A program made the position numbers and the translations under genes. This document shows, piece after piece, positions 18,495 to 30,783 of a stretch of 64,000 nucleotides of DNA. Below the pieces are notes generated by a model that was not told the origin of the DNA, did not search any database, and was given only the letters and a program-made list of their open reading frames with translations. Within the stretch, counting starts at the first letter, position 1, and each line of letters opens with the position of its first letter. The stretch is from an uncultured Prevotellaceae bacterium (GTDB lineage Bacteria; Bacteroidota; Bacteroidia; Bacteroidales; Muribaculaceae): positions 1 to 64,000 of the forward strand of contig CAMVKS010000008.1 in assembly GCA_947167995.1 (NCBI GenBank), read 5' to 3'.

Positions 18495-18534
18495 ACAAAA
18501 TTCCACTAACAATCACCCCATCAACAGAGAAACA

Positions 18535-21531
18535 ATGCATTCACCTTTCTTGCGCGGTGTAGCGCAGTATTTCCACTCCCACGGCAACTTCAGCAATTAT
18601 TGTTTTGTGCTGCCCAATCATCGCAGCTGCACCTTTTTTGAGCGCGAACTTGACCTTGCCAGCGAGAGTGCGTTCATCATGCCTCACATCATGACCATCA
18701 CCGACTTTGCGACACGTGTGGCAGGTCTTGTGCCGGTGCCCATGGTGGATTCCCTTTTCAGGCTCTACAAGTGTTATGTCGCCATGAGTGGCAACGAGAA
18801 TTATCTTTTCGACAAGTTTGTTTATTGGGGTAATGTCTTGCTCAAAGATTTCAACGATGTGGACATGTCGCTTGTCAATCCCGAGAAGATTTTCAGCAAT
18901 ATTCGTGATCTTCGCTACATTCAGTCCAACTATTTAGAGAGCGACGTGAGCGACATAATTGAGCGCTATCTCAATATCAGCATCGAGAACCGTGCCAGCG
19001 ATAATGAGCACGACGAAGAGAACTTCTGGCTCGGCAATTACAACACCGACGTCACCAATGAAGGTGAAGTGAAAAAAGAGTACATGCGGCTGTGGAACAG
19101 CATGTTTGAGCTTTATAAAGCCTACAATGAGGACCTTGAAGCCAGCGGGTTGAGCACCATGGGTCACATTTACCGCAAGGCGAGTGAGCTTGTGAAGGAG
19201 GATGTGGACCTTGGCCATGAGAAATATGTGTTCGTTGGCTTCAATGCGCTCACGGCAAGCGAAATCTCAATCTTCAAGCGCTTGTCCAATCGTGGCAAGG
19301 CTATGTTCTTCTGGGACTCGGCATCTCCTGTGTTTTCCTCCCAGGTTCCCAATCCTGGTTGCCGCTATGTGAAATTCTTCCTCCAGGAGTTTCCTCAGCC
19401 TCATGATTTTGTGGCCGAGAAGATAGAGAAATTTCCCTCAATAAAAGTTATTGGTGTCCCCACCAGCGTAGGTCAGTCTCAATATGCAAGCAAGATTCTC
19501 CATGACATGTCGTCGCAAGGCCTTCTCACCGAGGACAATGCGATTTCGACAGCTGTGGTTCTTCCCGACGAGAAGCTTTTCGCTACGCTTCTCAACTCAC
19601 TTGACGTTGATGTCAATGTCAACGTCACGATGGGTTATCCCTTGCAAAGCAGCGACATTGCCAGCCTCATGCGGGTAGTGGCAAAGCTTCACAAGCAAGC
19701 TCGCCGCCAAGCCAGCGGTGAGTGGTGTTATTACCGTGCACTGGTCAAGACAGTGCTGTCGCACCCCATAATAAAATCGTGCTTCGGCAGCGAAGCCATC
19801 AAGGTGCTGATGAAGATTGAGGAGAAGAACATGTTTGAGATACCTCAGTCAATGCTCCTCGACACTGCTTTTGGCAACATTTTCCACACTATCGAACATG
19901 GCGACGAGGTGGAAAGTGTGAAACAATATCTCCATCACCTCATTGACTTTTGTGTTCAGGTTAAGCAGCAACTTCTTGACAATGAGAAAACCATCAATGC
20001 CGACGATGAAACCCAAGAGTCGCCTGTCACGCTGCAACAAGCCTTTGTCGACCAGTATATCGAAGTCTTGCTCTCGCTCGAGGATTCTATCTCTCGTTAC
20101 AATCTGCCTCCTTGTGAGTCGACGATATTCTTCCTTGTAGACAAGCTATCGTCCATGATGTCCATCCCCTTTGAGGGCGAGCCACTGCATGGATTGCAAA
20201 TCATGGGAATGCTTGAAACGCGGTGCATCGACTTTGACAAGGTGATAATACTCTCTTGCAACGAGCGCGTGCTGCCGCGCAAGTTCCGCTCGAGTTCATT
20301 CATCAGTGAGTATATGAGGCGTTTCTACGGAATGTCAACGATAGAGGATCAGGAGTCGATGTGGGCCTATCATTTCTACCGCCTGATAAGTCGTGCCAGC
20401 GAGGTTTACATGATTCATGACACCAGCACCCAGTCGACCGATTCTCAGGAGGTAACACGTTATATCCCTCAGTTGGAGCTGATTTATAAATGTGATATTG
20501 AATTCATTGACCTTACTCTTGAAACCAACATCATTGAAGACCTCAATATCGATGTGCCCAAGACAGGACACGTGGCTGCTATGGTAGACTCCTATAAGGC
20601 GCCGGGAGGCAAGAGCCACTCGGCGAGCTCCATCAACGAGTTCATCAACTGTCCATTGGAGTTCTATTTTCACTATATAGAGCGATTGAGCACCGACGAC
20701 AGCGAAGCCGACTTCATGGGCGCGAGCACCTTTGGAACTATTGTTCATGACACTCTCAGCCGGCTCTATTACCCTAATGATGCCGACGGCAATCCTCGGC
20801 AAGGCGAGTACAGTGTTGGCAGTGACGACATCAAGGCCTTTATCGACAACGACCTCGAGGCTATTGTCAGGCACGAGGTCAACAGCCTGTATCTGCACAA
20901 CAGCGATCTCGACCGCCCGCTGCGTGGCGAAGCGTCGATAACGAGTGTGGCAATCATCAATACAATCAAAGGAGCATTGCAACACGACATGGACCTTCTG
21001 CGCAAAAATGGTGGTGGGAGTTTCACCGTTCTGGAGTGTGAGAAGAAGCACAGGAACATCCAGCTCAGTTATGGCGGCGAGAGATTCAACTTCACGTTCA
21101 CTGCCGACCGCATCGACCGCTTGCCCGACGGCACGTTGCGCATAGTTGACTACAAGACTGGCTCCGATCTTACCAATTTCAGAACCATGGAAGACCTTTT
21201 CGACCCAACGGTCAGCGATCGGCGCAAGGCGGTGCTTCAGCTCATGCTCTACTGTAATGCCTATGCTCAGGAGACTGGCTATGACGGGGCTATCAAGCCT
21301 GTTATCTACAAGCTTCGTGAGATGGACAAGAGCGGGGTGTTCTTTGGCAAAGGGAACAAAAAGCAGGAAGTTGACGATTACCGCAAGTATAACGACGACT
21401 TCAAGGCCTCGATGGATGCGGTGATGAGAGATTTCTTTGATAAAAAACGGTGTTTCTCGCAAACACTGAACACCAATCCCAAGGGCCGTCCGTGCCGCTA
21501 TTGCAAGTTCATGGATTTCTGCAGGAGATAA
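18535..21531 (+). CDS. PD-(D/E)XK nuclease family protein (AddB-like)
   Basis: 998 aa; C-terminal SSINEFINCPLEFYFHYIERL ... RIVDYKTGSD ... GRPCRYCKFMDFC (Fe-S/nuclease signature). Confidence 0.88.
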   Translation: MHSPFLRGVAQYFHSHGNFSNYCFVLPNHRSCTFFERELDLASESAFIMPHIMTITDFATRVAGLVPVPMVDSLFRLYKCYVAMSGNENYLFDKFVYWGNVLLKDFNDVDMSLVNPEKIFSNIRDLRYIQSNYLESDVSDIIERYLNISIENRASDNEHDEENFWLGNYNTDVTNEGEVKKEYMRLWNSMFELYKAYNEDLEASGLSTMGHIYRKASELVKEDVDLGHEKYVFVGFNALTASEISIFKRLSNRGKAMFFWDSASPVFSSQVPNPGCRYVKFFLQEFPQPHDFVAEKIEKFPSIKVIGVPTSVGQSQYASKILHDMSSQGLLTEDNAISTAVVLPDEKLFATLLNSLDVDVNVNVTMGYPLQSSDIASLMRVVAKLHKQARRQASGEWCYYRALVKTVLSHPIIKSCFGSEAIKVLMKIEEKNMFEIPQSMLLDTAFGNIFHTIEHGDEVESVKQYLHHLIDFCVQVKQQLLDNEKTINADDETQESPVTLQQAFVDQYIEVLLSLEDSISRYNLPPCESTIFFLVDKLSSMMSIPFEGEPLHGLQIMGMLETRCIDFDKVIILSCNERVLPRKFRSSSFISEYMRRFYGMSTIEDQESMWAYHFYRLISRASEVYMIHDTSTQSTDSQEVTRYIPQLELIYKCDIEFIDLTLETNIIEDLNIDVPKTGHVAAMVDSYKAPGGKSHSASSINEFINCPLEFYFHYIERLSTDDSEADFMGASTFGTIVHDTLSRLYYPNDADGNPRQGEYSVGSDDIKAFIDNDLEAIVRHEVNSLYLHNSDLDRPLRGEASITSVAIINTIKGALQHDMDLLRKNGGGSFTVLECEKKHRNIQLSYGGERFNFTFTADRIDRLPDGTLRIVDYKTGSDLTNFRTMEDLFDPTVSDRRKAVLQLMLYCNAYAQETGYDGAIKPVIYKLREMDKSGVFFGKGNKKQEVDDYRKYNDDFKASMDAVMRDFFDKKRCFSQTLNTNPKGRPCRYCKFMDFCRR

Positions 21532-21639
21532 AGTGAGGCCTGCGAATTTTTTAGTTGCTATGGCTCTTATTGAGAGGAAGAAAGGAATCCCCAGTGCCCA
21601 TCGGCACCGGGGATTTAAGTGTGTTTTATATAGCTTGTA

Positions 21640-22869
21640 TTATTTCTCTGCTACAATCTTGCAGATTTCCACTACGGTCATCATGGCTTTCTCCATTGCC
21701 TGGATTGAGACGTACTCGTAGCGGCCGTGCATGTTCATGCCGCCGGCGAAGATGTTGGGGCATGGCAGGTTCTTGAACGAGAGCTGTGCTCCGTCGGTGC
21801 CGCCGCGGATGGGTTGCACTTTGGGCTTCACGCCAGCGCGCTCCATGGCTTGCTCGGCAGTCTCGATGATGTGCATCACGGGCTCAATCTTCTCGCGCAT
21901 GTTGTAGTACTGGTCTTTGAGCTCTACAGTGGCGATGTCGCCATAGGTGCCGTTGATGAATGCGACGATGCGCTCCACCTCGGCCTTGCGTGCCTCAAAG
22001 CGCTCGCGGTCGTGGTCGCGGATGATGTAGGTGAGACGACATTCCTCTACGGTTCCCTCGATGCCCACGATGTGGTAGAAGCCTTCATATTTCTCGGTTG
22101 TGGCTGGAGTCTGGCTCTCGGGCAGCAGCGACATGAGTTTATTGCCCACAAGGATGGCGTTTATCATCTTGTTCTTTGCCATTCCTGGGTGAACGTTCAG
22201 GCCCTTGATGGTAATCTTGGCGCTTGCGGCGTTGAAGTTCTCATACTCGAGCTCGCCCTCGGCACCGCCGTCCATAGTGTAGGCCCACTCGCAGCCGAAT
22301 TTCTCCACGTCAAACTTGTGTGCTCCAAGACCAATCTCCTCGTCGGGGTTGAAACCGATGCGAATCTTGCCGTGCTTCACCTCGGGGTGCTGCTGGAACC
22401 ACTCGATGGCGCTCACAATCTCGGCGATGCCTGCCTTGTCGTCGGCACCGAGCAGAGTGGTGCCGTCGGTGACGATAAGATCCTGGCCAATGTGGTCGTC
22501 GAGTTCGGGGAACTGAACTGGGTCGAGGATTATACCTTCCTTCTCGTTAAGGGTGATGGGGCCGCCGGCATATTTCTCCACGATGCGTGGCTTCACATCA
22601 CGGCCGCTCATGTCGGGGGCGGTGTCCATGTGGGCGATGAAGCCAATGGTGGGAATGGGTTTGTCGGTGTTAGCTGGCAGGGTGGCGTAGAGGTAGCCGT
22701 TATCATCGAGCTCCACTTCGCTCAATCCCATTTCCTCGAGGTCTTTTTTGAGTTCTTTGGCAAAGACCATCTGAGTGGGTGTTGATGGGGTTACACCGGT
22801 GTTCTCATCACTTGTGGTTTCAAACTTCACATACTTGATAAAACGTTCAATTAATGGTGTCATAGTCAT
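21640..22869 (-). CDS. pepT: Tripeptide aminopeptidase (peptidase T)
   Basis: 409 aa; [50 protein letters not shown]. Confidence 0.95.
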   Translation of the reverse strand: MTMTPLIERFIKYVKFETTSDENTGVTPSTPTQMVFAKELKKDLEEMGLSEVELDDNGYLYATLPANTDKPIPTIGFIAHMDTAPDMSGRDVKPRIVEKYAGGPITLNEKEGIILDPVQFPELDDHIGQDLIVTDGTTLLGADDKAGIAEIVSAIEWFQQHPEVKHGKIRIGFNPDEEIGLGAHKFDVEKFGCEWAYTMDGGAEGELEYENFNAASAKITIKGLNVHPGMAKNKMINAILVGNKLMSLLPESQTPATTEKYEGFYHIVGIEGTVEECRLTYIIRDHDRERFEARKAEVERIVAFINGTYGDIATVELKDQYYNMREKIEPVMHIIETAEQAMERAGVKPKVQPIRGGTDGAQLSFKNLPCPNIFAGGMNMHGRYEYVSIQAMEKAMMTVVEICKIVAEK

Positions 22870-23114
22870 TTATTAGTTATTGTGTTAGAATAGGTTCTCC
22901 TTTATTTTTTGCAAAAATACAATTAAATACCGACAATACATCATTTTTAACTGAAAAAAAGTGGTTTAAAAATGTGGTATTGTGAAAAGTTAAAGCAAAA
23001 CCCATTCCGTTTCAAAGATTTTTTGTAACTTTGCCGTTTGTTATGGATTTGGCACGATTTTTGCTAAAATCTATATCGTTTTATTGAAAAAATCAAACAC
23101 ACAAAATATACAAT

Positions 23115-26100
23115 ATGTCATTTAATAGTTTTTTGAAATCCATCTTCGGCAACAAGAGTGAGCGTGACTTGAAGAAGCTCATGCCCATCGTGCGTAAGAT
23201 TCAGGCCGTTTACCCTGAGGTCGAGCAGTTGTCGAACGATGAGCTGCGTGAGCGCAGTGCCGCAATTAGAGCCGAGATTCAAGAGTATGTAAAACCACAG
23301 CGTGACGAGATTGCTGCCATCAAGGCCGAAATCGAGAATTTAGAGTATGAAGAACGTGAACCGCTGTGGAGCAAGATTGACAAGATTGAGAAGGAAGTGC
23401 TTGAACGCATCGAGGAAAAGCTTAACGAAGTGCTTCCCGTTGTATTTGCTATTGTAAAGGACACAGCTCGACGATTCACCCAGAACGAGACTATCGAGGT
23501 CACAGCCACCGACTTCGACCGCAAGCTTGCTGCCGACGGTCATGACTTCCTCGACATCGACGGCGACAAAGCCATCTACTATAACCACTGGGAAGCCGGT
23601 GGCAACGAGATGACATGGAACATGATTCACTATGATGTTCAGCTCATTGGTGGCTCGGTTCTGCATCAAGGAAAGATTGCCGAGATGGCAACTGGTGAGG
23701 GTAAGACCCTTGTGGCTACTCTTCCTGTGTTCCTCAATGCCCTTGCAGGATGTGGTGTTCATGTGGTGACTGTGAATGACTACCTTGCAAAACGTGACTC
23801 GGAGTGGATGGGTCCACTCTACATGTTCCACGGACTGAGCGTGGCTTGTATCGACAAGACCGAGCCCAACAGTGAGGAACGTCGTGAGGCTTATAACTGC
23901 GACATCACATTCGGTACCAACAGTGAGTTCGGTTTCGACTACCTGCGTGACAATATGGCAATGGCTCCCGAGGATTGCGTGCAGCGTCCACACCACTATG
24001 CCATCGTCGATGAGGTTGACTCGGTGCTTATTGATGATGCCCGCACACCATTGATTATCTCAGGTCCAGTGCCACGTGGCGAGGACCAGATGTTTGACGA
24101 ATACAAGCCCAACGTGGAGCGCGTGTATGCCGCCCAGCGCAGCTTGGTGACTCAGTTGTTGAGCGACGCCCGTCGCTTGATGGCGAGCGACAACCCCGAC
24201 GAGGTGAGAGAGGGTACACTGCTGCTTTATCGTGCTTTCAAGGGCCTGCCCAAGTACAAGCCATTGATTAAGTACCTCTCGCAAGAGGGCGTGAAGCAGG
24301 CCATGCTCAAAATCGAGGCGTTCTACATGCAGGACAACAGTCGCGAGATGCACGTGGTGACCGATCCACTGTATTTCATCATCGATGAGCAGAACAACAC
24401 TGTTGAGCTCACCGATAAGGGTATTGATGTGCTCACACGTGGCACCGACGACCCCAAGTTCTTCGTGTTGCCCGATATCGCCAGCGAGCTCTCGGCAGTG
24501 ACCAACGAACCTCTGAGCGAGGAAGAGAAACTCGCCAAGAAAGACGAGTTGCTGCAGAACTACTCTATCAAGGCGGAGCGTGTGCACACCGTGACACAGC
24601 TGCTCAAGGCCTACACCTTGTTTAACCGCGACGACGAGTACATCGTTGACGAGGAAGGCAAGGTGAAGATTGTGGATGAGCAGACTGGCCGTATCATGGA
24701 AGGTCGCCGCTACAGCGACGGTCTGCACCAGGCCATCGAGGCCAAGGAAGGTGTGAAAGTGGAGGCTGCCACACAGACCTTTGCCACCATCACCTTGCAG
24801 AACTACTTCCGCATGTATCACAAGCTTGCTGGTATGACAGGTACCGCTATGACCGAGGCTGGTGAGTTCTGGGAGATTTACAAACTCGATGTTGTGAACA
24901 TCCCAACCAACCGCCCAGTAATCCGCAAGGACAACCCCGACCGCGTGTTCAAGACCGAGAAGGAAAAGTTTAATGCGGTAATCGAGGAAATCGTGAAGAT
25001 GCGCGAGGCAGGTCGACCCACGCTGGTGGGTACTACCAGTGTGGAAATCTCTGAGCGATTGAGCCGTCAGCTGAGTCTGCGTCACATCGAGCACAACGTG
25101 CTCAATGCCAAGTTGCACCAGAAGGAGGCCGACATCGTGGCACAAGCCGGACGCCAAGTCAATGGCAAGGGTGTCGTGACCATCGCCACCAACATGGCAG
25201 GTCGTGGTACCGATATCAAGCTCTCGCCCGAGGTTAAAGAGGCTGGCGGTCTTGCCATCATCGGCACCGAGCGCCACGAGTCACGCCGTGTGGATAACCA
25301 GCTGCGTGGTCGTGCCGGTCGTCAGGGTGACCCCGGTAGCTCAGTGTTCTTTGTTTCGTTTGAGGACAAGGTAATGCGTCTGTTCGCCAGCGAGCGAGTT
25401 GTCAAGCTGCTCGACCGTCTGGGATTGCACGACGGCGAGATGATTGAGTCGCCCATGGTGACCAAGAGTATTGAGAACGCCCAGAAGCGCGTTGAGGAGA
25501 ACAACTTCGGTATCCGTAAGCACACCCTCGAGTATGACGACGTGATGAACGCTCAGCGCAAGGTTATTTACACCCGCCGTCACCACGCTCTGCTGGGTGA
25601 GCGCATTGGCACCGACATCATCAACATGCTCTATGACAGTGTGGAAGATGTCATCAACAAGTTTGGCCCATCGGAGTATGAGGACATGAAGATGCAAGTG
25701 CTGTCGACCTACGCTATTGAGCCTCCATTCGACGATGTGAGCTATGCCAAGCAAGACAAGGATGATAATGTACAGCAATTGTTTGAAGCTGTGCTTCAAG
25801 CCTTCCGTCGCAAGACCGAACGCCTCTCGGAGGTTGCCAACCCCGTGATACAGAACATCTGCAGGCAGCAGCTGGAGGCTGGTGCTCCTGAGCCTCAGGG
25901 CAAGATGCGTGTTCCCATCACCGATGGCAAGCGCACCTATGGCATTGTCATCAACCTGAAGGAAGCCTACGAGACTCAATGCAAGTGCATTGCCAAGGAA
26001 TGGCAAAAGGCTATCATGCTGCTCTCTATCGACGAGAGCTGGAAGGTGCATCTGCGAGAGCTTGACCAGTTGCGTCAGAGCGTGCAGAACGCCAGCTACG

Positions 26101-26465
26101 AGCAGAAGGATCCTTTGGTAATCTACAAGCTCGAGTCGTTTGACCTCTTCAAGGTGATGCTTGGCGACATGAACAACAAGGCAATATCGTCGCTCATGCG
26201 CGGACAGATTCCTGTTCAGGACGAAAGCGACGTTCAGCGTGCCGCCGACAATGAGCCTCGTCAACGCCAGCGCTACAACGAGGGACGTGGCGACGCTGTG
26301 GCAACTGCGGCAGCAGCTCAGCGCCAAGCTGGTATGAGCGCAAGCCATGCGGGACGCCAGCCTGTAGCACCAATCCGCAACGAGGGTCCAAAGATTGGGC
26401 GCAACGATCCTTGCCCATGTGGCAGCGGCAAGAAGTACAAGAACTGTCACGGCCGTGGATTGTAA
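23115..26465 (+). CDS. secA: Preprotein translocase subunit SecA
   Basis: 1116 aa; [38 protein letters not shown]-terminal [14 protein letters not shown] zinc motif. Confidence 0.98.
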   Translation: MSFNSFLKSIFGNKSERDLKKLMPIVRKIQAVYPEVEQLSNDELRERSAAIRAEIQEYVKPQRDEIAAIKAEIENLEYEEREPLWSKIDKIEKEVLERIEEKLNEVLPVVFAIVKDTARRFTQNETIEVTATDFDRKLAADGHDFLDIDGDKAIYYNHWEAGGNEMTWNMIHYDVQLIGGSVLHQGKIAEMATGEGKTLVATLPVFLNALAGCGVHVVTVNDYLAKRDSEWMGPLYMFHGLSVACIDKTEPNSEERREAYNCDITFGTNSEFGFDYLRDNMAMAPEDCVQRPHHYAIVDEVDSVLIDDARTPLIISGPVPRGEDQMFDEYKPNVERVYAAQRSLVTQLLSDARRLMASDNPDEVREGTLLLYRAFKGLPKYKPLIKYLSQEGVKQAMLKIEAFYMQDNSREMHVVTDPLYFIIDEQNNTVELTDKGIDVLTRGTDDPKFFVLPDIASELSAVTNEPLSEEEKLAKKDELLQNYSIKAERVHTVTQLLKAYTLFNRDDEYIVDEEGKVKIVDEQTGRIMEGRRYSDGLHQAIEAKEGVKVEAATQTFATITLQNYFRMYHKLAGMTGTAMTEAGEFWEIYKLDVVNIPTNRPVIRKDNPDRVFKTEKEKFNAVIEEIVKMREAGRPTLVGTTSVEISERLSRQLSLRHIEHNVLNAKLHQKEADIVAQAGRQVNGKGVVTIATNMAGRGTDIKLSPEVKEAGGLAIIGTERHESRRVDNQLRGRAGRQGDPGSSVFFVSFEDKVMRLFASERVVKLLDRLGLHDGEMIESPMVTKSIENAQKRVEENNFGIRKHTLEYDDVMNAQRKVIYTRRHHALLGERIGTDIINMLYDSVEDVINKFGPSEYEDMKMQVLSTYAIEPPFDDVSYAKQDKDDNVQQLFEAVLQAFRRKTERLSEVANPVIQNICRQQLEAGAPEPQGKMRVPITDGKRTYGIVINLKEAYETQCKCIAKEWQKAIMLLSIDESWKVHLRELDQLRQSVQNASYEQKDPLVIYKLESFDLFKVMLGDMNNKAISSLMRGQIPVQDESDVQRAADNEPRQRQRYNEGRGDAVATAAAAQRQAGMSASHAGRQPVAPIRNEGPKIGRNDPCPCGSGKKYKNCHGRGL

Positions 26466-26515
26466 TTGACACGCAATTCAGTCGCACTTGAGTGCGCTCA
26501 AACCGCATAAAACTA

Positions 26516-26546
26516 AATCCCCTTGGGCATGACGCTCAAGGGGATT
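26516..26546. terminator. Terminator hairpin after secA
   Basis: AATCCCCTTGGGC...GCTCAAGGGGATT inverted repeat followed by T-rich DNA. Confidence 0.6.
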
Positions 26547-26573
26547 TTGCTACCAAAAAACTATTACCTTATA

Positions 26574-27194
26574 TTATCTATAAATCTTCTTTGTTGTTTT
26601 GTTGCCCTGCTTCTCAATCACGATGCCTGGCTGGGGGCCATTGAGCTTGTGTCCTTGCAGGTCGTAGTACTCTATCGACAAGGGTTCGCAGTCTATGCCG
26701 TCGATTGCGGTCCATGTTTTCTTGTTGTAAGGGAATGTTACAACCAGATAATAGTCATCTTGTTTCCAAGTGTCGGTAAAATGATAAGTCACAGAGATTG
26801 ATTTCTCCTCGTCATTTCTGTCCAACCTCACCTCTGAGTGAACAACAATGTCATAGGCTGTTTTACCTATACTTAATGACGACGAGGTGCCGGGAAGGCC
26901 ATCTTGAGAATACTCATTGTCGCAAGACTGTGTGACGTCAAAGTCGTCCTCAAAGTGCTCAATGATGATGTCGCAATAGAACCAATACTCGCTCAAATAA
27001 ATATTAGTCAGTGTCAAGCGATAATCTTTATTGAAGATTCTTGCCGCTTTCTCAAGAAGATAGGTTTGTCCTGTATTGTTGATATACGACTCGGGAATTG
27101 TGATGTAATCGGTGTCAAATTCACTGGCATAACCTAAAAATGAGCACATGCTCATGACCACTACCAAAATTGTGTTTCTTAATTGTTTCTTCAT
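26574..27194 (-). CDS. Secreted protein with T9SS-type-A-like C-terminus, unknown function
   Basis: Signal peptide; C-terminus IEYYDLQGHKLNGPQPGIVIEKQGNKTTKKIYR resembles type IX secretion sorting tails. Confidence 0.6.
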   Translation of the reverse strand: MKKQLRNTILVVVMSMCSFLGYASEFDTDYITIPESYINNTGQTYLLEKAARIFNKDYRLTLTNIYLSEYWFYCDIIIEHFEDDFDVTQSCDNEYSQDGLPGTSSSLSIGKTAYDIVVHSEVRLDRNDEEKSISVTYHFTDTWKQDDYYLVVTFPYNKKTWTAIDGIDCEPLSIEYYDLQGHKLNGPQPGIVIEKQGNKTTKKIYR

Positions 27195-27378
27195 GCTGTA
27201 ATGAATTTTTTAAATAATAAATTATTACCTGTTTGAAATTGGACCGCAAAATTAGTTGGTAGTTGAATAACGAAAAGAGAAAAAGCTGCAAAATATTCTT
27301 AAATGCTGTGCACGAATATTAAATTGAACTTTTTGCGACAGTTTCTTCCCTTAATGGAATATAGAGCTATAAAAAAGA

Positions 27379-27412
27379 TTCCCCTTGAGCAAGAAAACTC
27401 AAGGGGAATCTC
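27379..27412. terminator. Terminator hairpin
   Basis: GATTCCCCTTGAG...CTCAAGGGGAATC perfect inverted repeat. Confidence 0.6.
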
Positions 27413-27480
27413 AATTCATGCATCCAGGGAGGCGAAGCCCCCCAATCGTGCATTGTGCGTTCACTACATTCAGCAATAAA

Positions 27481-28374
27481 TCAAAGCTGGCTGTAATCGA
27501 GCTGCATGGCGCTGTTGATGCCGCGCTTCACGTCGCCACTTTCATAGCCGGCTTTGAACCAGCGCATGCGTTGCTCGCTGGTGCCATGGGTGAAGCTCTC
27601 GGGCATGGCGTAGCCCTGAGCGCGCTTCTGCAAGTAGTCGTCGCCAATCTTCAAGGCGCAGTCGATAGCCTCCTGCAAGTCACCGTCCTCGACCGAGCCA
27701 AAGCGCTCATTGTCGTAGTGGGCCCAGCAACCTGCGAGATAGTCGGCAAGCAACTCAATGCGCACGCTCTCCTTGTTGGCTTGAGCGCTGCCTTGTCCAT
27801 AGCGGGCCATCTTGCTGTGAATCTGCTGCAACACACCGGTAAGATATTCAACATGGTGTCCCACCTCGTGGGCTATCACATAGGCATAGGCAAAGTCTCC
27901 ATCGGCTCCCAACTGCTGTTTCATGCTCATGAAGAACGACAAGTCGAGATAAAGGCTCTGGTCACCACTGCAATAGAATGGTCCCATTGCTGCCTGACCC
28001 TGACCGCAAGCAGTGCTCGTAGAACCGCTGTAAAGCACCATTTTGGGATCTCGGTACTCACCCAGGCCTTGGCTCTTGAAAATTTGTGACCAAATGTCCT
28101 CGGTGCCACCCAGGATTTGTTTTGAGAATGTTGCCAGCTGTTGCTCTTCGGCCGAATACTCTATGGGTTGGCCATCCGAAGATTCCTCTTGCATAGTCAC
28201 ATTTCCCATCTGGCCTAATATGCTGCCAATGTCCAGGCCGCCGCCTCCCATAAACATGGCTAAAATGGCTATTATTATACCCATTATGCCACCGCCAAGA
28301 CCGACTTTGGCGCCACCACTCATGCCACGGCGATCTTCAACATTTGTGCTTTCTCTGCGTCCGTCTAAGTTCAT
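27481..28374 (-). CDS. Neutral zinc metallopeptidase (YpfJ/KPN_02809 family)
   Basis: 297 aa; AYVIAHEVGHHVEYLTGVL (HEVGH) and ELLADYLAGCWAHY. Confidence 0.92.
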   Translation of the reverse strand: MNLDGRRESTNVEDRRGMSGGAKVGLGGGIMGIIIAILAMFMGGGGLDIGSILGQMGNVTMQEESSDGQPIEYSAEEQQLATFSKQILGGTEDIWSQIFKSQGLGEYRDPKMVLYSGSTSTACGQGQAAMGPFYCSGDQSLYLDLSFFMSMKQQLGADGDFAYAYVIAHEVGHHVEYLTGVLQQIHSKMARYGQGSAQANKESVRIELLADYLAGCWAHYDNERFGSVEDGDLQEAIDCALKIGDDYLQKRAQGYAMPESFTHGTSEQRMRWFKAGYESGDVKRGINSAMQLDYSQL

Positions 28375-28600
28375 ACTTATAATGTTTTGGTTAATATTCT
28401 TAGAGTTTTAACTCGCAAAAATAGCAATTTTTTAAACACAAACAACTATTATCTTGTAAAAAATGTTCTATAATACTCAAAAAAAGGCGCAATTATTATT
28501 TTTGATGATTTTTTTTGAAAAAAACAGCCTAAAACTATTGCCAGTTCAAAAAATAGTTGTACCTTTGCAGTCGGAAATCAACAAAATGGTTTCTTTTTTT

Positions 28601-28673
28601 GACTCCGTGGCTCAGTTGGTAGAGCAACTGACTCTTAATCAGTGGGTCGAGGGTTCGAGCCCCTCCGGGGTCA
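28601..28673 (+). tRNA. tRNA-Lys (anticodon CTT)
   Basis: GACTCCGTGGCTCAGTTGGTAGAGCAACTGACTCTTAATCAGTGGGTCGAGGGTTCGAGCCCCTCCGGGGTCA cloverleaf; upstream TACCTTTG promoter box. Confidence 0.96.
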
Positions 28674-28772
28674 CACAAAGAACAGAACAACCGCATGACA
28701 ATCAACATCATGCGGTTGTTTTTGTTTGTCTTTTATCAACCAAGGTTTTTCCCTGCAATGGTCACAAATTAA

Positions 28773-29228
28773 TCACTCACGCCCTTCGAGATTTTTCTCG
28801 TCCTCCTCGGTCCAGAGTGGATTTTCATCGTCCCAGTCGTCGAAACCGAAGAACGCCTCGTCGGCAAACTCTTTCATCTCGCGTCCCTCTTTCTTCGTTG
28901 GTCGTCCCATTCCCTTCTGCCTGCGCACGAAGCCACCAATGCGGGCCATCTCAAGGAGCTTGTACTGGTCGTCGGGAGTGACATTCTTCAAGTAGTTGGG
29001 CACAAGCTTTGCGCCCACACGGTTGTTGAGCAGCCCCACCACCTCAAAGGTGTAGGTGATGGGAGGCTTGCGCACCTCAATGACATCTCCCACCTTCACG
29101 TTGTGTGAAGGTTTCACATTCATCCCTTTAATCGTGACTCTACCCAGCTTGCACTGGTCGGTCGCCAGCGACCGCGTCTTGAAGACGCGTGTTGCCCACA
29201 GCCACTTGTCAATTCGCATTTCGGTCAT
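28773..29228 (-). CDS. hslR: S4-domain RNA-binding protein (Hsp15-like)
   Basis: MRIDKWLWATRVFKTRSLATDQCKLGRVTIKG. Confidence 0.88.
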   Translation of the reverse strand: MTEMRIDKWLWATRVFKTRSLATDQCKLGRVTIKGMNVKPSHNVKVGDVIEVRKPPITYTFEVVGLLNNRVGAKLVPNYLKNVTPDDQYKLLEMARIGGFVRRQKGMGRPTKKEGREMKEFADEAFFGFDDWDDENPLWTEEDEKNLEGRE

Positions 29229-29287
29229 TTTGTGAAGGTGTTTACAGGGATTAATAAAATCAAAGGAGTAAAAATGTGTACTTACTA

Positions 29288-29851
29288 CTACTTATTATTG
29301 TAGTTTGTCATAGCGAAACTCAGTCCGCTCAGGCAGAAAGCTTTGATGGCTTCCACGGCCTTGCCGGCTCGGTCGGTCAGCTGCTGTTGCTCCTCGGCAG
29401 TAAAAGGCGTGAGCACATAGTCTACTTGTGCGCCCTCGGGGAAATCGTTGCCTATCCCGAAGCGCAGACGGGCATAGTTTTGCGAGCCCACCAGAGCGTT
29501 GATGTTCTTCAGGCCGTTGTGCCCCCCATCGGCCCCTTTTCCACGAAGCCGCAGGGTGCCAAAAGGCAGTGCCAGGTCATCGACGACGACCAGCACATGG
29601 TCGAGGGCTATCTTCTCCTTCTGCATCCAATAGCGAACAGCCTCTCCACTAAGGTTCATATAGGTCGAAGGCTTCAAGAGCACTAATTGCTGGTTCTTGA
29701 GCCTCATTTGAGCCACCGCACCGTAGCGCTTAGACTCAAAAACAACATTGGACGCCTTGGCAAAGGCATCCAATATTGTAAAACCAATGTTGTGACGGGT
29801 ACCTTGATATTTATCACCAATGTTTCCCAGTCCCACAATCAAGAACTTCAT
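29288..29851 (-). CDS. pth: Peptidyl-tRNA hydrolase
   Basis: [45 protein letters not shown]; internal ATG at 29851 preferred. Confidence 0.96.
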   Translation of the reverse strand: MKFLIVGLGNIGDKYQGTRHNIGFTILDAFAKASNVVFESKRYGAVAQMRLKNQQLVLLKPSTYMNLSGEAVRYWMQKEKIALDHVLVVVDDLALPFGTLRLRGKGADGGHNGLKNINALVGSQNYARLRFGIGNDFPEGAQVDYVLTPFTAEEQQQLTDRAGKAVEAIKAFCLSGLSFAMTNYNNK

Positions 29852-29918
29852 GGTTTCGGGTTCTTGTGGTTGAGTTGTTGAGCTATTAGAGCTTCGAGTG
29901 AAAATGCCTTTGAGCCAA

Positions 29919-30611
29919 TTACTCAGCAGCTGGAGCTTCACCCTCTTCGCCCTCCTCGGTCTCGGCTGCAGCAGCTGCGGCAGCACGTGTGGCGCGAACA
30001 CCAGTGATTACGAGATCCTTAGCGTTTGCAAGCTCAAACTTGTCAAACTTCAAGTCACCCACCTTGATGGCGTGACCAATAGCGACGTTGTCAACATTAA
30101 CAACGATGCGCTCAGGAATGTCGGTGTAGATACCTCTAACCTTAACCTTCTTCATGCTCAAGAAGAGCTTACCACCAGCCTTAACACCAGCGGCGTGACC
30201 CTCAACCTTAACAGGGATGGGAACTACAACAGGCTTGTCCTCATTTACCTCGAGGAAGTCGAGATGAAGAATGCTGTCGTTGATTGGATGCCACTGAATG
30301 TCTTTCAAAACGGCCTTTTTCTCAACGCCGTTGATGTTGAGCTCTACTACATACACGTCGGGGGTGTAGATGAGCTTGCGTACATCATTGAAGTTGACAG
30401 TGAAATCGGTGGTGAGAACTGCTTTGCCGTCACGGCCAATCTCAACAACCTTCTCACCCTCGGCGAGGGTGCCTTCATACTTACCGTCTTTCAACTCTAC
30501 AACCTTGCCTCCGTTCAAGACGCAAGGAATCTTCTGGCTGGCGCGAAGCGCCTTAGCAGCCTTCTTGCCAAGGTCGGTTCTTGGCTCTGCATTTAATTGG
30601 AATGTCTTCAT
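29919..30611 (-). CDS. rplY: 50S ribosomal protein L25 / general stress protein Ctc
   Basis: [36 protein letters not shown]-terminal Ala/Glu tail. Confidence 0.94.
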   Translation of the reverse strand: MKTFQLNAEPRTDLGKKAAKALRASQKIPCVLNGGKVVELKDGKYEGTLAEGEKVVEIGRDGKAVLTTDFTVNFNDVRKLIYTPDVYVVELNINGVEKKAVLKDIQWHPINDSILHLDFLEVNEDKPVVVPIPVKVEGHAAGVKAGGKLFLSMKKVKVRGIYTDIPERIVVNVDNVAIGHAIKVGDLKFDKFELANAKDLVITGVRATRAAAAAAAETEEGEEGEAPAAE

Positions 30612-30783
30612 TTTTAAATAGTTGTGTTACTAAAAATTAAGTTATTCAGCTTAATTTCCCATCACACGGGAGCTTAAAGCGGTGCAAAGGTACAACGATT
30701 TTTTCTTTTACGCAAATATTTTTTCTGACCCTGTGCGATTCTAAGGAATTTAATAGTTAAAAGTCAACTCACCCATCTTCCAA

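Noticed and set aside
28463-28981. 172-aa + strand ORF
   Set aside because: Runs through tRNA-Lys and into antisense of hslR; not a plausible gene.
29288-30001. N-terminal extension of Pth (50 aa)
   Set aside because: Extension reads into the end of the neighbouring L25 gene and is unlike Pth; the start at 29851 gives a canonical N-terminus.
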